Shown one piece after another: positions 6,277 to 12,677 of a stretch of DNA of 12,677 nt. A program made the translations under genes and the position numbers. Every line of letters starts with the position of its first letter. Positions within the stretch are counted from its first letter, which is position 1. Source of the stretch: Spirochaetales bacterium (GTDB lineage Bacteria > Spirochaetota > Spirochaetia > DTKZ01); contig JAGODW010000016.1 of assembly GCA_017998025.1 (NCBI GenBank), positions 1 through 12,677 on the forward strand. Reading direction: 5' to 3'. A model generated the notes under the pieces. It was not told the DNA's origin. It saw nothing but the letters and a program-made list of their open reading frames with translations, and did no database searches.

Positions 6277-7502
6277 ACAGCAATCTGCTCGTCGTACATG
6301 GAGGTGCACCAACCGCTGTAATGAATGCATCACTATACGGAGTGATTCGCTCTGCACAGAAATCAGGCGAGGTAGACAAGGTCCTTGGGGCGCGGGGCGG
6401 CTCTCAGGCAATGCTAAAAGGCGATTTCGTGGACCTCTCGGCACTTGATGAGCAAACCCTTGCGCTTTTGCCTTCCACACCCGCATCGTATATCGGCACT
6501 TCACGCTACCCGCTCGAAGAAACTGACTACGAAAAGATCATCGAGGTGCTCCTCAGCCAGCGTATTGACTGCGTGCTCTTCAACGGCGGCAACGGTACGA
6601 TGGATGCTTGCGGCAAACTCGCTCGGGCTATAGCCCACACACCGCGCAGCCGGCACATCCGTGTGATTGGAATTCCGAAAACTGTAGACAACGATATCGC
6701 AGTGACTGATCATGCTCCAGGCTTTGGAAGCGCAGCTCGCTACCTCGCCGCCTCCGTTGCTGAACTCGCCTGCGACATTGCATCTCTCCCGATCCATGTG
6801 TGCATTATCGAAAGCATGGGAAGAAACACTGGCTGGCTCACAGCAGCTGCAGCGCTCGCCCACCCCCTTGGCCCGCATCTCATTTATGTACCCGAAATTC
6901 CTTTCGATGAAGAGCAATTTCTCGATGAGGCAAAGACCCTCTTCGACCGCATAGGGGGAGTTGTCGTAGTGGCAAGTGAAGGCCTCAAGAAGAAGGATGG
7001 ATCGCTTTTGGTCCCGCCTGTGTTCAAGACGGGTCGTTCAGTCTATTACGGCGATGTCTCATCATATTTATCCTCTATCGTGATAAAACGACTCGGCATT
7101 AAAGCTCGGAATGAGAAACCGGGTATTTTAGGCCGCTGCTCTATTGCTCATCAATCAGCTCTAGATCGGGAAGAGGCAATATTAGCAGGAAGCGAAGCAG
7201 TGAAGGCTGCACTATCTGGATGCACCGCAGTGATGGTGGGATTCAAGAGACTTTCTTCTATACCCTATCGGGCAGAAACAGTGTATATTCCCATAGAGGA
7301 CGTGATGCTTCACGAACGTACGCTCCCTGAAGAATATGTCAATACTGAAAGGAATGGCATCCGTAGATCGTTTCTTGAATGGTGCAGGCCCCTCATAGGC
7401 GGACCCCTTGCACTTTTTGCACAGCCAGCTGCTTTGAGTTCAGCGCATACTTTGATAATGAAACCCATAGCAGAGGGGAAAAGAAATGGCAGCTCGACTT
7501 AA
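6273..7502 (+). CDS. Phosphofructokinase-family kinase, PPi-PFK-like clade (409 aa)
   Basis: This is a PfkA-superfamily sugar-phosphate kinase of the roughly 410-residue type. Visible motifs are VVHGGAPTAVMN (7-18), GGNGTMDACGKL (105-116), IGIPKTVDNDI (132-142), DHAPGFGSAARYLA (146-159), the MGRNTGWLTAAAALA substrate segment (182-196) and PEIPFDEEQF (207-216). In E. coli PFK numbering, residue 104 is Gly, as in ATP enzymes, while residue 124 is Lys, as in PPi enzymes and some ATP enzymes. The donor is therefore probably ATP but not certain. The usual SGGPT opening carries an extra residue (HGGAPT). ATGA overlap with the PGI-like stop and AGAGGA 9 nt upstream favour the start at 6273; an ATG at 6267 is possible. 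Its 3' end overlaps lacI by 17 nt. Context suggests it phosphorylates the ketose made by the PGI-like enzyme. Confidence 0.9.
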   Translation: MNSNLLVVHGGAPTAVMNASLYGVIRSAQKSGEVDKVLGARGGSQAMLKGDFVDLSALDEQTLALLPSTPASYIGTSRYPLEETDYEKIIEVLLSQRIDCVLFNGGNGTMDACGKLARAIAHTPRSRHIRVIGIPKTVDNDIAVTDHAPGFGSAARYLAASVAELACDIASLPIHVCIIESMGRNTGWLTAAAALAHPLGPHLIYVPEIPFDEEQFLDEAKTLFDRIGGVVVVASEGLKKKDGSLLVPPVFKTGRSVYYGDVSSYLSSIVIKRLGIKARNEKPGILGRCSIAHQSALDREEAILAGSEAVKAALSGCTAVMVGFKRLSSIPYRAETVYIPIEDVMLHERTLPEEYVNTERNGIRRSFLEWCRPLIGGPLALFAQPAALSSAHTLIMKPIAEGKRNGSST

Positions 7503-8568
7503 GGATATTGCAAAAGCTTCAGGCGTTTCGATTTCGACCGTCTCTAGAATTCTCAATGGGGTTACATCCCGTAAACCAAACGATGAGACATGTCGGCGTG
7601 TGCTGCAGGCTGCGCGGGAAATGGGCTATCTGTCTGACATCCCGGCAAAGCTTAAAGTTCTATCAGGTGGACTTGACACATCAGTGCTCTCCATTGGCTG
7701 CATACTCACCTCAGACCACGAGACATTCGTATCACCCTTTTTTTCTTCTCTTCTCGCCGCTATTCAGAATACCCTGGTCAAGCTTGGTTACTCACTTAAA
7801 TACAAACTCTCTGTTATGAACATCATCGATCCTGGCTTTTCACTGTTCATGGAATCAACGCAGATAGATTGTGGCATCATGCTGGGAAGAACCAAACTTG
7901 AAAACATCAACCTGATCAAACAAAAGATGCCAAACCTCGTCTATGCTGGAGTAAACAGCATTGGAAGCGACTTCGATGAAGTGCTCTGTGACGGATATCG
8001 CGGCGCGCTCTGTGCAGTTCAATACCTTATCGGCCTCGGCCACCGAAAAATCGGGTACATCGGTTCAACTCAGCAGAAATACCAGGTATTCAATGAACAT
8101 CGCTACCAGGGCTTCCTCGATGCCCTTAACCAGGCAAATATTAAGGTGAACGAAGATTTTGTCATTGATACCCACCTCACTACAGCCGACGGTTATGCGA
8201 GTATGAGAGAAATGATCGAAAGAAAGACTCTGCCAACCGCTATTTTCTGCGGCAATGACACTGTTGCCCTTGGGGTTATGAAGGCTTTGAGTGAAAACGG
8301 CATCTCGGTGCCCGATGATATCTCGATCATCGGCTTCGACAACATAGAGATGGCGGCTTACAGCCGTCCAGCCTTGACAACGATCTCTATCCCTACCAAA
8401 GAGCTTGGCCGTCTTGCCGTCAAGATCATGCTCGACAAACTCGAAACAGGCAGGGACTATCCTGTCAAGGTCTACATCCCCTTTAGCCTAATCGAACGAG
8501 AAAGCTGTAAAGCAGTAGATCAAGCCTTAGCACCTAACCGTTTCAGGTCAGGAAAAGGTATCGGCTAG
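7486..8568 (+). CDS. LacI/GalR-family transcriptional regulator (360 aa)
   Basis: This cytoplasmic DNA-binding repressor or activator has a sugar-type effector domain. The N-terminal helix-turn-helix is clear: LKDIAKASGVSISTVSRILNG (about 5-25). It is followed by a hinge near 45-60 and a periplasmic-binding-protein-like effector domain. That domain has typical LacI landmarks: YLIGLGHRKIGYIG, RYQGFLDAL, PTAIFCGNDTVALGVMKAL, GISVPDDISIIGFDN and the YSRPALTTISIP stretch near the end. The ATG lies 7 nt after AGAGGGG and 17 nt inside the kinase gene, so it is co-translated with the catabolic operon and probably regulates it and the divergent TIM/LarA unit. The effector is probably the imported sugar or an intermediate. 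Its 3' end overlaps the convergent DUF1846 gene by 26 bp. Confidence 0.92.
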   Translation: MAARLKDIAKASGVSISTVSRILNGVTSRKPNDETCRRVLQAAREMGYLSDIPAKLKVLSGGLDTSVLSIGCILTSDHETFVSPFFSSLLAAIQNTLVKLGYSLKYKLSVMNIIDPGFSLFMESTQIDCGIMLGRTKLENINLIKQKMPNLVYAGVNSIGSDFDEVLCDGYRGALCAVQYLIGLGHRKIGYIGSTQQKYQVFNEHRYQGFLDALNQANIKVNEDFVIDTHLTTADGYASMREMIERKTLPTAIFCGNDTVALGVMKALSENGISVPDDISIIGFDNIEMAAYSRPALTTISIPTKELGRLAVKIMLDKLETGRDYPVKVYIPFSLIERESCKAVDQALAPNRFRSGKGIG

Positions 8569-10060
8569 AAAAGTCCGGGTCGCTTGTCAGGTTGAGACCG
8601 AGCTTGCGTAAGCCCGCTTCATCTCCCGGGGTCGGAATGTGGGTCATATGTACATCGCAGCCCCGGATTTCTTTCAATTTTTCTACCGCTGCCTGGGCTG
8701 CAGGGTTCATCGTACCGCTGATACTAAGAGCAATCAGAGTTTCCTCCAGATCCAGACTGAGTCGCTTCCCGTCAAGGACATTTTTCTTAAAGTAGTTTAG
8801 AGATTCTATGATACTTTTGGGAAGAAGATCGATTGCAGGGGGGATCCCGGCTAAGTGCTTTGCGGTGTTGATGATAAGGCAGGCAGCAGCGTGCATCAAA
8901 GGAGAATTCTTTCCAGTAAGGATCGTTCCGTCCGGAAGTTCGATGGCAGCGCCACAGAATATGCCATTATTCCCTTTCCCCCTAAGGCGAGCCTCTTCTG
9001 CAGCTTTCCGGGCTGGCAAAACTACAGGACGGTCCTCTACCTTTGCACCAACTTCCTCCATAATCAATTCCGCCCGTTCTACTGTTTCCTTATCGATCAT
9101 TCCCATCGCATATTCACAGGAGTAACGAAAGTACCGCCGAATAATTTCCTGGACCGAGGCTTCTCTTACTGCCTCGTCATCAATAATGCCGAAACCAACC
9201 CGGTTGACCCCCATATCGGTCGGTGACTTGTAAATACACGGTTCACCAGTGATCTTCTCGATGATCCTGCGGAGGAGGGGAAAAGCCTCAAGGTCGCGGT
9301 TATACGTTACTGCCTTTAAGTTGTACGCTTCCAGATGATGAGAATCGATTACGTTAAAATCCCGTAAATCGGCCGTGGCTGATTCGTAAGCGATGTTTAC
9401 TGGATGTTTAAGGGGAAGATTCCATATCGGGAATGTCTCGAACTTAGCGTAGCCTGCCCGAATGCCTCGCTTCCGTTCATGGTACAGCTGAGATAAGGCT
9501 GTCGCAAGTTTTCCGCTCCCGGGTCCCGGGCCTGTGATGGCAACTATGGGTTTCGTTGTCGGGATATACCTATTCGCACCATATCCTTCTTCACTCACAA
9601 TCATTTCTACGTTTGTAGGATACCCTTTTGTGAACTTATGGGTGTAGACATTAATTCCCCGCCGTTCCAGTTTGTTCTTAAACTGGATCGCGGCAGGCTG
9701 GTCTTCAAAGCGAGTAATTACAACGGCACATACGTCGATTCCCCATTCCCTTAGATCGTCGATCAGCTTCAGGGCATCGGCATCGTAGGAAATGCCAAAA
9801 TCAGCCCGCATCTTTTTGCGTTCTATATCTCCCGCGTAAATGCAAAGGATAACGTCAAGCTTATCTTTCAACTTCTGAAGCAACCTCATTTTGACGTTCG
9901 GATCGTAGCCCGGAAGGACACGAGCCGCATGGTAATCGTAAAGGAGTTTGCCGCCAAACTCCAAAAACAGCTTTTCGCCGAATTGTTTAATACGTTGTAA
10001 AATCTCAGTCGATTGTTCTGTCAGATATTTCTCGTTGTCAAAACCGATTTTCTTCGGCAT
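8543..10060 (-). CDS. DUF1846 (UPF0371) family protein, function unknown (505 aa)
   Basis: It is recognised as DUF1846 by several well-conserved blocks: an IGFDNEKYL start, LFLEFGGKLLYDYHAARVLPG (31-51), a glycine-rich GPGPGSGK segment (177-184) resembling a nucleotide or phosphate loop but lacking the Ser/Thr after Lys, AGYAKFETFPIWNLPLKHPVN (202-222), YKSPTDMGVN and EIIRRYF. Length is normal for the family. Members are widespread in Firmicutes and other anaerobes; structures exist but I know of no proven function. The start is supported by GGAGAG shortly before the ATG. It stands alone on the minus strand, separated from the NSS module by a terminator. Tail-to-tail overlap with lacI (26 bp, no terminator between them) means the two transcripts probably run into each other. 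Nothing visible ties it to the sugar operon. Confidence 0.92.
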   Translation of the reverse strand: MPKKIGFDNEKYLTEQSTEILQRIKQFGEKLFLEFGGKLLYDYHAARVLPGYDPNVKMRLLQKLKDKLDVILCIYAGDIERKKMRADFGISYDADALKLIDDLREWGIDVCAVVITRFEDQPAAIQFKNKLERRGINVYTHKFTKGYPTNVEMIVSEEGYGANRYIPTTKPIVAITGPGPGSGKLATALSQLYHERKRGIRAGYAKFETFPIWNLPLKHPVNIAYESATADLRDFNVIDSHHLEAYNLKAVTYNRDLEAFPLLRRIIEKITGEPCIYKSPTDMGVNRVGFGIIDDEAVREASVQEIIRRYFRYSCEYAMGMIDKETVERAELIMEEVGAKVEDRPVVLPARKAAEEARLRGKGNNGIFCGAAIELPDGTILTGKNSPLMHAAACLIINTAKHLAGIPPAIDLLPKSIIESLNYFKKNVLDGKRLSLDLEETLIALSISGTMNPAAQAAVEKLKEIRGCDVHMTHIPTPGDEAGLRKLGLNLTSDPDFSSRYLFLT

Positions 10061-10118
10061 TCTTATCTCTCCGTTGAGGATGTTGCAAAGTGGCTATTCT
10101 ATTGATAAGCCCATAAAA

Positions 10119-10150
10119 ATATCGGGAAAGAAAATGTTCTTTCCCGATAT
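10119..10150 (-). terminator. Rho-independent terminator of the NSS transporter operon
   Basis: Two perfectly complementary 14-nt arms (ATATCGGGAAAGAA and its complement) enclose a 4-nt loop. Read on the minus strand the stem runs straight into ATTTTTAT, a U-tract; on the plus strand no T-run follows. It therefore ends transcription arriving from 10188-12677 and insulates the DUF1846 gene. The rest of the gap 10061-10187 shows no gene; a TAGAAT -10-like hexamer for the DUF1846 gene is possible but its -35 is poor. Confidence 0.88.
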
Positions 10151-10187
10151 CCTAAGTATGATGCACAACTTTTCTATCTGACCAGGT

Positions 10188-10298
10188 CTAATCCTCCCAT
10201 TGACCACCTCCCTTGCCTATGCGGCTGATACAGAAAGCCAATCCACCGATAAGAATTACAGCCATGAATATGATCGATCCTATTGCAGCGGGTGTCAT
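10188..10298 (-). CDS. MetS-like small subunit of an NSS-family transporter (36 aa)
   Basis: This is a tiny single-span membrane protein, MTPAAIGSIIFMAVILIGG and onward to GGGQWED. It has the pattern of the small companion subunits of methionine/alanine NSS importers (MetS with MetP in Corynebacterium): an MxPxAI start, one hydrophobic helix (about 6-24) ending in Gly-Gly, and a short polar tail. AAGGAGG (10308-10314) lies 9 nt before the ATG, inside the end of the transporter gene. The ATG follows the transporter stop by a single nucleotide, so the pair is tightly coupled. The terminator lies 38 nt downstream. Many gene callers would miss it because of its size. The role as partner of the adjacent symporter is inferred from family pattern and position. 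Confidence 0.85.
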   Translation of the reverse strand: MTPAAIGSIIFMAVILIGGLAFCISRIGKGGGQWED

Positions 10299-10299
10299 T

Positions 10300-11817
10300 T
10301 TATTTCTCCTCCTTCTTAATCGTTTCTTCCTCTTTTGATTTCATTCGTTGCAATATAAAACTAGCAATTAGTACTACCGCCAGTATTATCCAGATGAAAT
10401 TTGACCAGCTTCCATATCCTCCATACGGCTTTTTAATGTCCTGCATAAAACCCCCGTAAATCACGACAAAAAGAAGCCCCACGGGTACAACGATTTTAAT
10501 AAGTACATCCATCCATGGACCTACTTTTATATCGGAAGTAGCGTTTACATGTTCGCGAAGCTTTTTTGCACCAAAAACCCAACCAACGACCAGGGAAGCA
10601 ATGGCACCGCCTATCAATAAGGTATAAAAGGCCACGGTTCTATCCACGATGTCGAGCCAATAGAGACCTCCTTGAGTACAGTACAAAAGTCCAATTAAAA
10701 ATCCTATTAAACAGCCCCAGAAGGTAACTTTTTTCCGGTTCCATCCAAACTTATCAATCAGAGGAACAATGTAGCCCGCATAAGCTAGATAATAGGCTGA
10801 GCTAAGCCCAATGAGCCAGAACATGAGAAAGAATAAAACTCCGGTCAATCGATTTAAAGTGGGCATCAATGATATTCCAACAGGATAGGTCACAAAAGCC
10901 AACCCAATGCCGGAAATAGTTACATCCTGTAAAGAGACTCCCATAGCTTGCATGATATACCCTACCGTACTAAAGACTGCAAACCCTGCCAGGAAGGCAA
11001 AACTGGTATCGCAAAAGGACGTGATGACGGTGTTGTTTGTTATATCACCTTTTTTTGCAATGAATCGTCCATAAGCATACATTCCCGCCATTCCTACGGA
11101 AAGGGAAAAGGCAATCTGGCTAAAAGCAGCAAACCAAACATCTGGCCCTTTCAAGACAGACCAATCGATATCGAGGTAGTAATTAAGACCGTCTACTGCT
11201 CCTGGCAAGGTAACGCTTCTTATTACTATTGCCAGGATTAAAATCCACGCTATCGACATGACTACTTGAGAGACTTTTCCTACTATTTCAGCACCTCGAT
11301 AGATCACTAAATAAATCACGATCCAGGTAATGGCCAAGGCCCCTACAATAGGCCAATTTAATCCCCCCAGAGTCCCCGGGCTATCAGAAAGGCGAAGCAC
11401 TGTTTTGAAAAAATAATCTCCAGCCTGCTGAGCTCCGGCTGTCCCTGCACCCCAGGCTAACGTCATGGAGCTAACCATATAAATTAGAGTCCATGCCATA
11501 ATAACACAATAATATGTATCTATTATAAAGGCCGATATACTGGGAAACCATCCCACCCATTCCCATTTTTTACTAATTTTTTTGAATACGCCAGGCGCTC
11601 CTTTTTGAAAATAATGCCCCATACCAAACTCGGTAAGAAGCCACGGAATTCCAATGACAAAAAGTCCGACAACGTAGGCAACTAAGAAGGCAGCCCCTCC
11701 GTATTCATAACACAGGTAGGGGAACCGCCATACGTTTCCCAAACCAATCGCTGATCCAATAGCTGCAAAAATCATGTGGCGCCGCTTTAAAAACTTTTCC
11801 CTAACAACTTCTTCCAT
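10300..11817 (-). CDS. NSS (SNF/SLC6-type) Na+-dependent transporter, probably for amino acids (505 aa)
   Basis: This is an inner-membrane Na+ symporter of the LeuT fold. The family hallmark of the unwound first helix is exact, AAIGSAIGLGNVWRFPY (18-34), followed by YGGAAFLVAY. A conserved VTLPGAVDGLNYYL extracellular segment and a Ser-Ser pair in helix 8 (IGLSSAYYLAYAG), at the LeuT Na2-site position, are also visible. About twelve hydrophobic helices and a charged C-terminal tail fit the family. AGGAGAG lies about 8 nt before the ATG. The small MetS-like gene directly downstream suggests the two-component MetP/MetS type, so methionine, alanine or a related neutral amino acid is the likely substrate; this is inferred. 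The stretch has lower G+C and more AT-ending codons than the sugar operon by eye, and appears to be a separate module. Confidence 0.92.
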   Translation of the reverse strand: MEEVVREKFLKRRHMIFAAIGSAIGLGNVWRFPYLCYEYGGAAFLVAYVVGLFVIGIPWLLTEFGMGHYFQKGAPGVFKKISKKWEWVGWFPSISAFIIDTYYCVIMAWTLIYMVSSMTLAWGAGTAGAQQAGDYFFKTVLRLSDSPGTLGGLNWPIVGALAITWIVIYLVIYRGAEIVGKVSQVVMSIAWILILAIVIRSVTLPGAVDGLNYYLDIDWSVLKGPDVWFAAFSQIAFSLSVGMAGMYAYGRFIAKKGDITNNTVITSFCDTSFAFLAGFAVFSTVGYIMQAMGVSLQDVTISGIGLAFVTYPVGISLMPTLNRLTGVLFFLMFWLIGLSSAYYLAYAGYIVPLIDKFGWNRKKVTFWGCLIGFLIGLLYCTQGGLYWLDIVDRTVAFYTLLIGGAIASLVVGWVFGAKKLREHVNATSDIKVGPWMDVLIKIVVPVGLLFVVIYGGFMQDIKKPYGGYGSWSNFIWIILAVVLIASFILQRMKSKEEETIKKEEK

Positions 11818-11889
11818 GACATTCTCTCCTAATTAATAATAGTATAGTGCCGACCAACCCTGGTGACACATAGCGTGACCCTAAACAAT

Positions 11890-12677
11890 CTAACTAAAGA
11901 ATTGAATGTAACCCATGATTAATATTGCAATAATAATGATTGGTAAAACATACGTCATATAACCCCGCAGCCCTTGGGGAAACCGGGGTCCCATACCTGT
12001 ATTCGCTTCCTTTATAAAATTATCCCATCCCCAACCATACTTAGTGGTACAGAAAAGTATAAATATTAAGGAACCAATAGGTAGAAGGTTAAAACTTACG
12101 ATAAAATCTTCCAGATCAAGGATTACTGTTTCTTCTCCAAAAGGGTGAAATCCGCTCCAGGGGCCAAACCCAAAGACGCAGGGCAAAGAAGCGATAAACA
12201 GGACTCCCATCCCTATATAAGATGCCTTTTTTCGACTCCATTTCCATTCATCCATTGCAAAAGCGATAAGATGCTCAAAAACGGCTATTACCGTAGTTAA
12301 AGCGGCAAAAGACAGAAAAATGAAAAACAGTGTCCCCCATACTCTGCCCCTGGCCATAGAATTAAAAACATTTGGCAGAGTAACAAAAGTCAAACCAGGG
12401 CCGGCTCCAGCATCAACCCCGAAGGCGAAACAAGCGGGGAAGATCACCATTCCCGCCATTAACGCTACAAACGTATCAAGAATTATCACATATATAGATT
12501 CTCCCAGAAGGGTCCTCTCTTTGCCCAGGTAACTTCCAAAGATCAACATGCTGCCGATTCCTAAGCTTAAAGTGAAAAACGCCTGGCTCATCGCTGCGTA
12601 AATAGCTTCCCAGCTAAGTTTGGAAAAATCTGGTTTCAGGTAAAAAGTTATACCCTTTTCTGCTCCCGGGAGTGTTA
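11890..12677 (-). CDS. Second NSS-family Na+ transporter, C-terminal half (5' end beyond window)
   Basis: The frame stays open to the right edge, so about 261 C-terminal residues are visible. It begins in TLPGAEKGITFYLKPDFSKL, the loop before helix 6 of NSS carriers, then MSQAFFTLSLGIGSM (helix 6), and continues with hydrophobic helices to the end. In helix 8, AALTTVIAVFE places two Thr at the LeuT Na2-site positions (Thr354/Ser355). It is clearly not a recent duplicate of the neighbour: the aligned parts differ widely outside the family motifs. It has no small-subunit gene of its own after the stop, only 72 nt before the next transporter. It is probably the Tyt1/LeuT-like single-component type. 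Both genes probably share one transcript, ending at the 10119-10150 hairpin. Confidence 0.9.
   Translation of the reverse strand, partial: TLPGAEKGITFYLKPDFSKLSWEAIYAAMSQAFFTLSLGIGSMLIFGSYLGKERTLLGESIYVIILDTFVALMAGMVIFPACFAFGVDAGAGPGLTFVTLPNVFNSMARGRVWGTLFFIFLSFAALTTVIAVFEHLIAFAMDEWKWSRKKASYIGMGVLFIASLPCVFGFGPWSGFHPFGEETVILDLEDFIVSFNLLPIGSLIFILFCTTKYGWGWDNFIKEANTGMGPRFPQGLRGYMTYVLPIIIIAILIMGYIQFFS

Noticed and set aside
6501..6917. A 138-codon minus-strand open frame
   Set aside because: It is antisense to the kinase gene across its most conserved motifs, with no supporting start signal or domain.
10061..10187. Possible riboswitch or small RNA in front of the DUF1846 gene
   Set aside because: The only structure is the 10119-10150 hairpin, whose U-tract is on the minus strand, so it is the terminator of the upstream NSS operon. 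No aptamer-like fold is visible.
11818..11889. Promoter or hairpin between the two NSS genes
   Set aside because: TATACT/TATTAT-like hexamers occur but no acceptable -35 is at the right distance. GTGAC appears twice as a short direct repeat that could be chance.
1..12677. Mobile elements, CRISPR arrays, tRNA or rRNA genes, attachment sites
   Set aside because: No transposase or integrase, no regularly spaced repeats and no RNA-gene-like structure were found on either strand.

Overview
The window reads as chromosomal DNA of a diderm (Gram-negative-type) bacterium, about half G+C by eye. It has strong AAGGAGG-type ribosome sites and tightly packed operons. The substrate-binding protein has a plain signal peptide with no lipobox cysteine, so a periplasm is likely. 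A spirochaete or another anaerobic fermenter would fit the mix of PPi-PFK-type phosphofructokinase, LarA-family protein, NSS transporters and DUF1846 protein. Taxonomy cannot be fixed from this sequence alone.

Layout. Positions 1-1950 (minus) hold a two-gene unit: a divergent triosephosphate-isomerase homologue, then a LarA-family nickel-pincer racemase/epimerase homologue that runs off the left edge. A regulatory region of about 200 bp (1951-2152) separates it from a divergent plus-strand operon (2153-8568). That operon encodes a NitT/TauT-type ABC importer (permease, ATPase, periplasmic binding protein), a glucose-6-phosphate-isomerase homologue, a phosphofructokinase homologue and a LacI-family regulator. 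Next comes a convergent DUF1846 gene (8543-10060, minus), whose tail overlaps lacI. A minus-strand transport module fills the right end: part of one NSS-family Na+ symporter (11890 to the edge), a complete second NSS symporter (10300-11817), a 36-residue companion small subunit (10188-10298) and a terminator hairpin (10119-10150).

How the genes may work together. Paralogues of three upper-glycolytic enzymes (PGI, PFK, TPI) sit beside a dedicated anion-type importer, a hydroxyacid racemase-family protein and their own LacI regulator. In both the PGI and TPI homologues the catalytic residues are intact, but the loops that normally grip the substrate phosphate are rewritten. My main hypothesis is a dedicated parallel glycolysis for a sugar carrying a different terminal group where glucose-6-phosphate carries phosphate. 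A sulfonate such as sulfoquinovose suits the TauT-type importer. A carboxylate (uronate-like) sugar is the main alternative. No aldolase, and no dehydrogenase or reductase for a C3 product, is present in the window, so the pathway is incomplete as seen. The NSS module looks unrelated to it and is probably for amino-acid uptake.
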